Positions 7,311 to 15,524 of a stretch of 64,000 nucleotides of DNA are shown here, piece by piece (the first letter of the stretch is position 1; every line of letters begins with the position of its first letter). The stretch comes from an uncultured Pelagibacteraceae bacterium (GTDB lineage Bacteria > Pseudomonadota > Alphaproteobacteria > Pelagibacterales > Pelagibacteraceae), in contig CACFEW010000003.1 of assembly GCA_902565385.1 (NCBI GenBank), positions 1-64,000 of the forward strand, read 5' to 3'. The notes under the pieces were generated by a model. It was given only the letters and a program-made list of their open reading frames with translations. It did no database searches and had not been told where the DNA came from. The position numbers were made by a program, and so were the translations under genes.

Positions 7311-10300
7311 TACACTTTAATCTCAAATAATAATAGTTTACAAAAATTATTCATTAATCTCATCTCATGAATTGTGTTAGCTGAAGCCAATAAAAGGTTA
7401 GGATTAAATAAAATTATAGCAACATTCTGAGCTCTTGAAATTGCAACATTTAATCTATTTCTATTGAAGAAAAAATCTTTATGACGAGGCAAGTTTTCAG
7501 CATCAGAACTTGTCATAGAAATAAAAACAATTTTGGCTTCTTGACCTTGAAATAAATCTATTGTTCCAACTCTAGTATCCTCTGAATATTTTTTTAATAA
7601 TTTTTGCTTAATGTTGTTTGTTTGAACGTTAAAAGGTGCCACCACCATAATATTGTTTATATCCAATTTGTTTTTGCCTTTTTCATCCTCAAAATTTTTT
7701 CCTATAATTTTAGAATAATAATTATGAATTATATCAGCTTCTTCATCAGATCTTTGAGAGTTTCCAAAATGATCAGTTGGAACAAAGAAAATACCCTCAT
7801 CTTTAATATTATTTAATCCAAGTTTAACAGATCTAGATTGAGTTACTTCATGTGGAATTAATCTAGAGTCATAAAAACTTTCTGAAATATATTTGCAAAT
7901 TTCTTTATTTAATCTTCGTGTTTCTCTTAAAAATATTCCTTGTTCAGGAGGAATAGTATCTCGATCTTCTAAAATATAATCTAAAGAACTAAGTTTAGCA
8001 TAACCATCATGAGTTCCTCTAATTGGTTGTGATAATTGCATTTGATCTCCAATTAATACTAAATTCTTAGAAGATGTTGCCATAGCTATAGTATTTGCTA
8101 ATGAAACTTGACCCGCTTCATCAATAAATAAATAATCTAATTTTTGATTCATTCTGATATTTGAAAAAAACCATGCCGTGCCACCAAATAATAAAAAATC
8201 TTTAGTGTCTATTGGTTTATCTTTAATTATATCAATAATAAATTCACCATTAAAAAGATTTGTGCTGCTACTTTTTTTCATTCCCTTAAATTTAAATTTT
8301 TCAGCTTTAGCTTGTCTCTCTATTTCTGATAATAAATTTTTTATAGCTTCATGGGAGTTACTAGATACGCCAACTTTTTTATCGTCCTTCATAAGTTCTA
8401 TAATTATTTTAGCACTATTATAAGTTTTGCCAGTTCCTGGAGGCCCTTGAATACTTAGACAACTATTCTTCATTTGTTTAACAACCTTTATAGACTCGTC
8501 TGTAATATTTTTATTTTCATCAATTAGTTTTTCTCCTGATTTAATTTTACTTAGATCTGGGTTACCCCTATTTAGAAGATCAAGAACACATTTGTAGCTT
8601 GCACCTTTTAAATTAATATAATTTTCAACAAACCTATTAAGTGCTTGTTCAAGAACCGCTATTTGAGCTGGTCCTCTTCTGCTTAAGGAAAGAACACTAG
8701 GCATTTCTCCTAAGGTCTGATATTTTTTTTCAGTCAATTTAATTTTTACGATATTTTTATTTGGAGAGTCTTCAGTAATTTCGATTATAGAACCAAGGGA
8801 TAGATTTTGATGTGCATTGTATACTGTAGAGTCTTTTTTTAATTTATAATCTTGGTCGTTAAACTGATAAGTAAAAACATATCCTTTCTCAACTTTTTCT
8901 GGTTTGTCAGACTGTAAAAAACAATTTCCGATACACTCAGGATCTTCTTCTAGCTCATCATGAGTTTTATCCATTCGATCAAATGTTTCCCACCACTCAG
9001 GTTTTATTTCTCTTCGATGAAAACCAACAAGATTTTTTATAGTTTCTGTTAATGGATTTTTTGCTATTTCTTTTTTCTCTAGAGATTTTTTAAGTTCAAC
9101 TTCAATTTTCTCCCAATCTTTTTTTTCTGTAGATTTCTTTTCTGTTTCCTCATTTATTGAAAACCAATCAATGCTTTCGGGTTTATTTTGGACTAAAAAT
9201 TCTCTTAGATGAAATGTCGATTCACAGTCATCTTTGTTATATTCGATAATATCTTCTTTTGTTTTTTTATCTTTTGAGGACAACCAAAAATCATACAGTT
9301 TGACACTATCCTCAGCTTTTTTAACATCAGCTGTTCTTTTAAATCCATACAATACTTCTTCAATAGATTTTAATGACATATCTTTTTCTGTTGTTCTAAC
9401 GGATTGGTTTACAATTAAAAAAAGATCAACAAATTTTTCCCCTCGTAAAAGGGAGTCAACAAAATTGCTTCCCTCTGGAAAATCAGAGGAGAATAGGGAA
9501 GCAAGTTGTCTTAAAGATCGTTTTTCATAAGAATTATAATGATAGAGATGAGCTTTTGGGTATTGTTTAAAGTGGCTTTTAAAAAAATTGATTAACTCAA
9601 TAAAGTTCTCTTGTTCATACTTTTTTTTAAAATCTTTAGCCCAGAAATATTTGAACTCCATACCTTTTGGACCTTTAAAATAAACTCCATGCAGATACTC
9701 AAATCCTCTTCCATCTTCTTGCGGGTATCCTTCAATATCAAAAAATAAATCTCCATCATCTGGTTTTGGTAATTTGTAAAATCCCTTACCTTTGTCAGGG
9801 TCTAAAATTATATATTTACTTTTACCAGTTTCTCTTTTCTCCTCCTGAAGCTGGGCTTGACATATTCTGTCTATAAGAGCTTGTTTGTTAATTTTAACTT
9901 TAATTTTTTCAGGATTAGCAGATGCTAGTTTTTTAACCGTATTGATACCAATTTTTTTTAGTTTTTCAATTTGCGATCTATTTATCTTAGCTACTTGATT
10001 TATATAATTATCTTCAGTCCAAATCTTTTCACATTCATCTGTATAATCACAAAAATTACAATGAGAACATTTTTCAGGATAAACTTTTTCTTCGACAATA
10101 TTTTTTAAAAATTTATCAAAATTTTTTTTTGTATAATGATAAAAGTCTATAAATTCTTTTATCTTATATTGGTGAGTTATATCAGCACCGTCTATTAAAT
10201 ACATTCTTTCAGGTAATATTCCTTGAATTGAGCTTAAGATATAGGAGTAAGCGGTAATTTGATAAATGTGTCTTGGTTTAGGTTTTCTAGTTATTTTCGT

Positions 10301-10696
10301 ATCGTATACTTCATAACTAAAATCTCCAAGATCAGATGCGGTTTCAACTTTAATTAAAAAATCAGCTTCTCCCCTAAAATCTCCGTCAATTAAATATGCA
10401 TGATAGATAAGATCATAACCCTTTTTTACTGCTTCTAAAGTTTTTTTATATCTCTCTTCTTCTGTTAAATCTTGCTTGATAGAAATATTTTTTTTGTAAT
10501 ACTTTTTTAAAAGATCAAAGTGTTTCTTTTCATGTTTAATACCAAATTCTTTCCATATCTTTTGATCAATACTCTCCTCATTTCTTTTGATTTCTTTGTA
10601 AAGAAACTTGATTTCATTTTTAATTAAATATTTGCAACTTACAAAATTATTAAGATCACTTGGAGATGTCAAAAATTTCTTATTTTTGATTTTCAT
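7310..10696 (-). CDS. RecB/Cas4-like nuclease - RNase H-like - SF1 helicase fusion (TM0106-type)
   Basis: This 1128-residue multidomain enzyme resembles the 'TM0106 family RecB-like nuclease/helicase' proteins. The N-terminal nuclease has Asp112, Asp132-x-Lys134 and a Q-x3-Y motif after it. Cys21 together with Cys213-x2-Cys216-x5-Cys222 fits an Fe-S cluster of the Cas4/AddB kind. A YprB/RNase H-like block starts at Asp320-Ile-Glu322 and ends near 'YNKDDC'. The C-terminal DNA2/UPF1-like helicase has Walker A GPPGTGKT at 751-758, DEAG at 859-862, a 'GDQMQL' motif III, 'LFQGQE' and a final 'NVAISRA' motif VI. Such architecture processes DNA ends or RNA-DNA structures. Its setting in a six-gene accessory operon suggests antiviral or element-maintenance use, which is inference. 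Key residues all appear intact. Confidence 0.88.
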   Translation of the reverse strand: MKIKNKKFLTSPSDLNNFVSCKYLIKNEIKFLYKEIKRNEESIDQKIWKEFGIKHEKKHFDLLKKYYKKNISIKQDLTEEERYKKTLEAVKKGYDLIYHAYLIDGDFRGEADFLIKVETASDLGDFSYEVYDTKITRKPKPRHIYQITAYSYILSSIQGILPERMYLIDGADITHQYKIKEFIDFYHYTKKNFDKFLKNIVEEKVYPEKCSHCNFCDYTDECEKIWTEDNYINQVAKINRSQIEKLKKIGINTVKKLASANPEKIKVKINKQALIDRICQAQLQEEKRETGKSKYIILDPDKGKGFYKLPKPDDGDLFFDIEGYPQEDGRGFEYLHGVYFKGPKGMEFKYFWAKDFKKKYEQENFIELINFFKSHFKQYPKAHLYHYNSYEKRSLRQLASLFSSDFPEGSNFVDSLLRGEKFVDLFLIVNQSVRTTEKDMSLKSIEEVLYGFKRTADVKKAEDSVKLYDFWLSSKDKKTKEDIIEYNKDDCESTFHLREFLVQNKPESIDWFSINEETEKKSTEKKDWEKIEVELKKSLEKKEIAKNPLTETIKNLVGFHRREIKPEWWETFDRMDKTHDELEEDPECIGNCFLQSDKPEKVEKGYVFTYQFNDQDYKLKKDSTVYNAHQNLSLGSIIEITEDSPNKNIVKIKLTEKKYQTLGEMPSVLSLSRRGPAQIAVLEQALNRFVENYINLKGASYKCVLDLLNRGNPDLSKIKSGEKLIDENKNITDESIKVVKQMKNSCLSIQGPPGTGKTYNSAKIIIELMKDDKKVGVSSNSHEAIKNLLSEIERQAKAEKFKFKGMKKSSSTNLFNGEFIIDIIKDKPIDTKDFLLFGGTAWFFSNIRMNQKLDYLFIDEAGQVSLANTIAMATSSKNLVLIGDQMQLSQPIRGTHDGYAKLSSLDYILEDRDTIPPEQGIFLRETRRLNKEICKYISESFYDSRLIPHEVTQSRSVKLGLNNIKDEGIFFVPTDHFGNSQRSDEEADIIHNYYSKIIGKNFEDEKGKNKLDINNIMVVAPFNVQTNNIKQKLLKKYSEDTRVGTIDLFQGQEAKIVFISMTSSDAENLPRHKDFFFNRNRLNVAISRAQNVAIILFNPNLLLASANTIHEMRLMNNFCKLLLFEIKV

Positions 10697-10964
10697 TTCT
10701 TTTTAGTTCATTATTTAGAACTTTAATCTCAATTTCATTTTTTTTATAGTCATGAACAATTCTTAAATATCTGTAAAGTCTAAGTAAATTATAGGGAATA
10801 TAATAAAAATTAACAATTAACTTTAGTAATGGTTTTGATTTATAATATTCCTCATTAGCTTTTTCTGAAATACTTTTATTTGCTAAGTATACTTCAATAT
10901 TTTGTTTCCATTCTAAACAATAATTAAGTCTATCCCTAATAGTGTTTTTTAATTGATATCTCAT
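10680..10964 (-). CDS. Small protein upstream of the nuclease-helicase
   Basis: This is a 94-residue protein if started at ATG 10964. That start is preferred over the in-frame codon at 10994 because it overlaps the stop of a newly noticed 53-residue gene in an ATGA arrangement (10961-10964). It is basic, with a mildly hydrophobic aromatic stretch near residues 45-60 that could touch a membrane, followed by a charged, probably coiled-coil C-terminus. Its 3' end overlaps the helicase start by 17 bp. No family is recognised. Confidence 0.6.
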   Translation of the reverse strand: MRYQLKNTIRDRLNYCLEWKQNIEVYLANKSISEKANEEYYKSKPLLKLIVNFYYIPYNLLRLYRYLRIVHDYKKNEIEIKVLNNELKRNENQK

Positions 10965-11122
10965 ATTAAGTATTCTGCTATTTGTCTGTAACATTCAGGC
11001 CTTACAGATGATTTTCCAATTATTTTAACTTGGCCGTTTTTAAAGCAATATATCCAATAATAGTGCTGTTTGTTCTCTTCATCAAAAATTTCTTCTATTC
11101 GAATTTCAGTAATTTTATCCAT
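10961..11122 (-). CDS. Short 53-residue protein, head of the nuclease-helicase operon
   Basis: A small ORF reads MDKITEIRIEEIF at the N-terminus and ends ...QIAEYLI. Its TGA stop overlaps the ATG of the next gene by 4 bp, typical of real coupled genes in this operon. The composition is balanced (Cys, Trp, His and Tyr all present), unlike random A/T sequence. The start codon lies 28 bp left of a 13-bp inverted repeat in the divergent promoter region. Function unknown; a small regulator or antitoxin-like partner is possible but unsupported. Confidence 0.5.
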   Translation of the reverse strand: MDKITEIRIEEIFDEENKQHYYWIYCFKNGQVKIIGKSSVRPECYRQIAEYLI

Positions 11123-11149
11123 TAATTCTTGTGGGGTTTTGTTGATTTG

Positions 11150-11204
11150 ACCATGATGCTAGAGAAAGGAGACATACTAGAAAGATGAAAGCTAGCATCA
11201 TGGT
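11150..11204. promoter_or_regulatory. 13-bp perfect inverted repeat in divergent promoter region
   Basis: ACCATGATGCTAG at 11150-11162 is matched exactly by CTAGCATCATGGT at 11192-11204, leaving a 29-bp centre. It sits between the minus-strand nuclease-helicase operon (first start 11122) and the plus-strand zinc-finger gene (start 11270). It could be a two-site operator for a dimeric regulator, or an RNA hairpin in the leader of the minus operon. A 28-codon hydrophobic ORF on the minus strand (11201 to 11115) starts inside one arm; the repeat could mask its start codon. Confidence 0.6.
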
Positions 11205-11218
11205 ATTAATGATCATGC

Positions 11219-11252
11219 TTGACAATATATGTAGTTTACTATAAATTGTCAA
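11219..11252 (+). promoter_or_regulatory. Probable promoter of the 11270 gene, with 8-bp inverted repeat
   Basis: A consensus -35 TTGACA (11219-11224) is followed after 15-16 bp by TATAAA (11240-11245). TTGACAAT at 11219-11226 and ATTGTCAA at 11245-11252 form a perfect inverted repeat bracketing the promoter, the layout of an operator overlapping a promoter. The predicted transcript would begin near 11252, so translation must start at the ATG at 11270 rather than the in-frame TTG at 11219. Confidence 0.6.
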
Positions 11253-11269
11253 TAGGTAAACAACATAAT

Positions 11270-12607
11270 ATGAAAAAAAGCCATAAAATATATGATGAAT
11301 ATAGTACAGACCTAGAAATCAACGATTCTAGTCCATTGTATAAATCTTGGAATGATAAATGGTTGAGTTATTTAAGGAATTTAAATGGACTTTATGAAAA
11401 CCAACCCCTTACAGAAATAAAATTTAATATTGTAGAGCACTATACTGAGGATGGTCTTGAGAAAGGGGATTTTGACCCATCTACCAATAAAATTATTAGT
11501 AATGAAAAAAATTACAAGGTTATTGATTTATTTGGTGAAGATTACAAACAACTTTTTCTAGAATTTATGAACCTAAATCTAAGCGTTTCTAGTATTGAAA
11601 GCTTTATCAACAAATATGGAACACTTGGCTCTCCAATAGTACAGAGAAAATATTCAGAACAAGGCGAAGATGAGCATAAAAATAACAATATTATTCAGGG
11701 AGAATTAATACAGTGTTGGTATGTAGAAATTAAAAACCTTCAATCATTACTTAAAAATTATCAATATTATCTTAAAAAGGATTTTAAGAAATTAAACGAA
11801 AAATTTAAAATTATTCAAAAGAATGAAACATATTATTGGAGTTTTAAAGAAACAGAAAATTTCGATGAACAATTTCCACTGGTAATTAATTTTTTTTCTA
11901 AAAACTACAATTATCCAGTAACAATTAATAATGAAATAATACAAATTGATAGTGATAATGTTGATCAAATATTTACTGAATATTCTATTGAAGTAATTAA
12001 AAAGTTTTATTCTGAGAGAACTAGAGCTTATATAGATTTAAGTAATAGTTGGTTTAATACAAAATTTGAGCCAAAAGGATTAATAGGTTTTATATGGCAT
12101 CAAGCTATAAAGTTAATTGAGGATAAAAACCAAATCAAAAATTGTAAATATTGTAGTAAAGAATTTGTAATAGGACAGGGTGAGGCAAGAAAAAATAAAG
12201 AGTTTTGCACTAGATCTCATGCAGTCTTGAGCAAAAGAGAAGATAATTTTTCAAATAATATTTCTAAAATTTTTATCAAAAAAGGATATGAAATTAAACA
12301 TCTGGAAAGAGATAGCATGTTTGATTTTGTAGTACTTAAAAATAAAAAGAAGGTTTCAGGAATTAATATTAGCCTATCAGAAAGCTTAGATAGCAAAAGT
12401 AAGAAATGGAATTTCTTGATTCAGAAAAAAATTAAAGAGCCTATGTTGTCAGAGAATTTACAATCTGCATATTTGATTAATAAAAACTTGGATTGTTTTT
12501 TATTTAATAAAAATAATAATCAATTTAAAAAATTAAAATCACCTATGGAATATGATTCTTTAATTAAATTTATAAAAAGTAATGAAAAAGAAACTAAGAA
12601 CAAATAA
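11270..12607 (+). CDS. Zinc-finger protein of unknown function, divergent to the nuclease-helicase operon
   Basis: This 445-residue protein contains a treble-clef-like cluster at residues 292-317 (Cys292-x2-Cys295...Cys313-x3-His317), reminiscent of CGNR-type zinc fingers that bind nucleic acid. The N-terminal 280 residues are helical and acidic and are not recognised. The C-terminal 110 residues alternate hydrophobic strands and basic turns, with a 'DSMFDFVV' start that might be a degenerate nuclease-like fold; this is weak. The start at 11270 is chosen because the promoter at 11219-11245 excludes the upstream TTG. It is divergent from the six-gene operon and overlaps the next gene by 26 bp. 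A regulator or partner of that operon is a plausible inference. Confidence 0.62.
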   Translation: MKKSHKIYDEYSTDLEINDSSPLYKSWNDKWLSYLRNLNGLYENQPLTEIKFNIVEHYTEDGLEKGDFDPSTNKIISNEKNYKVIDLFGEDYKQLFLEFMNLNLSVSSIESFINKYGTLGSPIVQRKYSEQGEDEHKNNNIIQGELIQCWYVEIKNLQSLLKNYQYYLKKDFKKLNEKFKIIQKNETYYWSFKETENFDEQFPLVINFFSKNYNYPVTINNEIIQIDSDNVDQIFTEYSIEVIKKFYSERTRAYIDLSNSWFNTKFEPKGLIGFIWHQAIKLIEDKNQIKNCKYCSKEFVIGQGEARKNKEFCTRSHAVLSKREDNFSNNISKIFIKKGYEIKHLERDSMFDFVVLKNKKKVSGINISLSESLDSKSKKWNFLIQKKIKEPMLSENLQSAYLINKNLDCFLFNKNNNQFKKLKSPMEYDSLIKFIKSNEKETKNK

Positions 12608-12833
12608 AAAGCTAATTAATCTTTTAAGACAAGAAACTCCTAAACAGCGTCAAAAGTTTCTTAATGAAGTAGACCATGTATTGTGTGAGGTTTTTGGCCT
12701 TGAATACAAGGATTTACCTTGGAGAAATCTTAATGCTTGCGATAAGGATTGGGATAAATACGTAGGAGATGTAAGGCTAGCTATATCAAAAACCCTTGTA
12801 GAATTTAATAAAAGGAACAGGGTATTACATTAA
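12582..12833 (+). CDS. Small basic protein overlapping the zinc-finger gene
   Basis: This 83-residue protein is unrecognised. It begins 26 bp inside the end of the zinc-finger gene, so the two form a coupled pair. The N-terminus is strongly basic; the middle ('EVDHVLCEVFGLEYKDLPW') is amphipathic, and the end is helical and basic. The balanced composition with Trp, Cys and Asp argues for a genuine gene. Small size and coupling would suit an accessory or antitoxin-like partner, but nothing in the sequence proves this. Confidence 0.5.
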   Translation: MKKKLRTNKKLINLLRQETPKQRQKFLNEVDHVLCEVFGLEYKDLPWRNLNACDKDWDKYVGDVRLAISKTLVEFNKRNRVLH

Positions 12834-12884
12834 AAAATTAAAATATTTCAACTTTTTTAAAGAAAATCATTTTAATTATGAAAT

Positions 12885-12961
<77 letters not shown>

Positions 12962-12995
12962 ATAAATCTTTTTACAAGATAAATTTTTTATATTT

Positions 12996-15524
12996 TTAAG
13001 GTTCTCGTATTTCAACATAGAATTTTAATAAATTAAAAAAATTTGATAAATCGCTGTGATAACTATCACCAAATAAAATTTTTGACCACAATATATCGAG
13101 TTCAGAAACAGAAATGTTATTCATATCTATAGGTTTTATGGAACCATTTTTGAATAGTCTTGTTATATCGTCTTTAAACTTTTGATTAACGAAGTTAAAA
13201 TCTGGAATTATGAATTTTTCTTTAATATAGTTAATTTCTGTCTTTCTAACTCCCCTCTCGTTATTTGATAATTCTTCAAGTTGAAGTTGTCCATATAAAC
13301 TTAGAAACCAAGAGGCTATTAATTTATTATCATTTAAATTTTTTGATTTTAATAGAATAAAATTTGTGGATATTACAGCTTCTTCCTCGATAATAGAAAT
13401 TTTTCCATGCCTTCTGGTTGCTCTAGGGATTAATATTGTACCTTTTTCATAAACTCTTGAACTTTTAAGAATTTTGATTATTTCATCAAAAGTTTTAGAT
13501 TTTTTATATTGAACATTTTTTGTTGATTTATTAAATAAATTTTTAAAGTTTATGAAAATATTTTTCAATTTTTTTTGATCTTTTATAGTAAAATTATTTC
13601 TTGGATTGATAGCTAAATAATCAAAACTTTCTTTATTTATCATAGTTGGTATCATTTCAGAATTTTTTATACCAAGCATAAATTTTTCAGATGGCAATGA
13701 AAGTATTTCTTTTCCCAACTTATTATTTTTATTTGGAAAAATTAAATCACTACCACCAGTATTTCCAGCATTTCCTCTTGGAAGAAAATTACAAGAAAAA
13801 TCAATTTTATTAAATTTACATTTTGATTTAGTTATTAATTTGTAAAAACTTTCATTATTAAAATATTCTTTCCAACCTAAATAATTATTTTTAATTAATT
13901 CTTTTTTTTCAATCTCGCTTATTGAATAATTTTCATTTGAAGAATTATTTTTAAGATCTTTTTCTAGTTTAATATAATCTAAATTTTCTAAATCATTATT
14001 AATTTCAATAAATTTAACTTTGTTTTTTTTTGATTTTTTGTTTCCTATTAACAATAAAGTATTTTTTGCAACATCAGAAAATATATTCTTATGAGGATAA
14101 TTTACTACGTACTCCAAACCAAAATTATTAATTAAATATTCTCTAAACTTTATAGTTTCTTTGGAAAGGCTTGCTAGATATCTTGCAGGAAAAACAAAAA
14201 TAAAATTAGTAGATTTATTAGAAAATGACACACACTGCTCTAAATGTAAGCATTCAACCCCCAATTGACCAATAGACAATTTAGAATTTTCTCTAGTTTC
14301 ATTAAAAATTTTTTTTGCTAACATTTCTTTTTCTTCTGAATTTTCTTTATTAGCGCCTCTCTTGAATGGAGGGTTACAAATTATAATTTTTACTTTGTTA
14401 AAATCATTTTTTTTTAAATCAGTTATATTTTTGTTAGTAATTTTTGCAGAGTTTCCATTACTTTCTAAATTTATAAAATTTAATCTTAAAGTTAGACAAT
14501 CAATAAAATGTTCATCAATTTCATTTGCCCAAAATTGATTATTGGAAATATTTTTATGAAAATTATTTAAATTTATAAATAAATTCCCAATCCCTGCGCT
14601 TGGATCAAATATTAAGTCCTCTTTATTCAATTGTTTTTCTAATATATTTTTTGAAAAGAATGCTACTAAATTTGACAACTCATCATCTGTCGAAGTTATT
14701 ATTCCTTGTTGAGCTTTTTCATAATTTTGATGAACTATGGATTGAATTATAAAACCTAGATCTGAACCATCTTTAAATGATTTGCCTGCTTCAATACCAT
14801 TATCAAATATTTTGAAATCCTTTTTATAATTAATTTTTTTGTTAATTGCTTCAAAACCATTACTAATTAAGATTTTTTCAATTGTATTCTTATTTCTTGA
14901 AATTTTTTTTCCTAAAATTGATCCAACAATATACCCAGATAGTGCTTCAGAAATAATTTCATCCCATAGTTTTTTATTATTATAATTTTTTTGTAATTTC
15001 TTCTCTAATTCTGATAACCCAAACTTCCATTCAGTAATATTTTTGTCAAAAACAAGATTGATAATTGATTTAAGTTCTGTTTCTAATTTTTTTGTAAAAT
15101 TATTAAAACTTTCTTTAGAAAATTCAGCTACTTTAATTGGACTAGGTTTTATCAATTGATGAATTACGGTATCTCGCTTATCAGAATATCTGTACAAATT
15201 TATAATTTCTAAATTTGTTAGAATATAAAATGGTTTTTCCATTTCGTTTTTGAGAGTTTCGGCATAACCCTTGACTTGTTCATTAAAAGCATAATTGAAT
15301 ACGGCAGATCTTGTTCTCTTAATTTCACAAATAAGAACACTTTTTTTATTTTTTTTGTTTTGAAATATATAATCTGGAATTGTACCATTATTTATTTTTC
15401 GATGATGAACCAGTTCATAATTCTCAAAAAAAAATTTATTGTCTAAAAAAATTGGTTTAAATGAAAATTCAAATACTGGATGAAAAACTTTTACCTCATC
15501 ATCAGTGTATTTCGGTAGTTTCAT
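12996..15524 (-). CDS. Nuclease-N6-adenine methyltransferase fusion (type IIG/type I-like RM enzyme)
   Basis: This 842-residue protein combines cutting and methylating modules. The N-terminal domain has Pro50-Asp51...Glu67-x-Lys69, a PD-(D/E)XK nuclease core like the HsdR N-terminus. A helical segment leads to an HsdM-like methyltransferase with the SAM motif DPSAGIG (307-313) and the catalytic NPPF (384-387). The C-terminal third, about residues 590-830, probably holds the target-recognition region. A single-chain restriction-modification enzyme acting on adenine in a specific DNA site is the natural reading. It overlaps the upstream methyltransferase gene by 23 bp, making a three-gene operon. 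All key residues look intact. The recognition sequence cannot be predicted. Confidence 0.85.
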   Translation of the reverse strand: MKLPKYTDDEVKVFHPVFEFSFKPIFLDNKFFFENYELVHHRKINNGTIPDYIFQNKKNKKSVLICEIKRTRSAVFNYAFNEQVKGYAETLKNEMEKPFYILTNLEIINLYRYSDKRDTVIHQLIKPSPIKVAEFSKESFNNFTKKLETELKSIINLVFDKNITEWKFGLSELEKKLQKNYNNKKLWDEIISEALSGYIVGSILGKKISRNKNTIEKILISNGFEAINKKINYKKDFKIFDNGIEAGKSFKDGSDLGFIIQSIVHQNYEKAQQGIITSTDDELSNLVAFFSKNILEKQLNKEDLIFDPSAGIGNLFINLNNFHKNISNNQFWANEIDEHFIDCLTLRLNFINLESNGNSAKITNKNITDLKKNDFNKVKIIICNPPFKRGANKENSEEKEMLAKKIFNETRENSKLSIGQLGVECLHLEQCVSFSNKSTNFIFVFPARYLASLSKETIKFREYLINNFGLEYVVNYPHKNIFSDVAKNTLLLIGNKKSKKNKVKFIEINNDLENLDYIKLEKDLKNNSSNENYSISEIEKKELIKNNYLGWKEYFNNESFYKLITKSKCKFNKIDFSCNFLPRGNAGNTGGSDLIFPNKNNKLGKEILSLPSEKFMLGIKNSEMIPTMINKESFDYLAINPRNNFTIKDQKKLKNIFINFKNLFNKSTKNVQYKKSKTFDEIIKILKSSRVYEKGTILIPRATRRHGKISIIEEEAVISTNFILLKSKNLNDNKLIASWFLSLYGQLQLEELSNNERGVRKTEINYIKEKFIIPDFNFVNQKFKDDITRLFKNGSIKPIDMNNISVSELDILWSKILFGDSYHSDLSNFFNLLKFYVEIREP

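Noticed and set aside
9234-9530. 98-codon plus-strand frame within the nuclease-helicase gene
   Set aside because: Antisense shadow of a long conserved coding region; no independent support. The same applies to similar frames at 7604-7816 and 8178-8423.
11115-11201. 28-codon hydrophobic minus-strand ORF
   Set aside because: Signal-peptide-like, but it overlaps the better-supported 53-residue gene in another frame and the promoter repeats; kept only as a note in findings.
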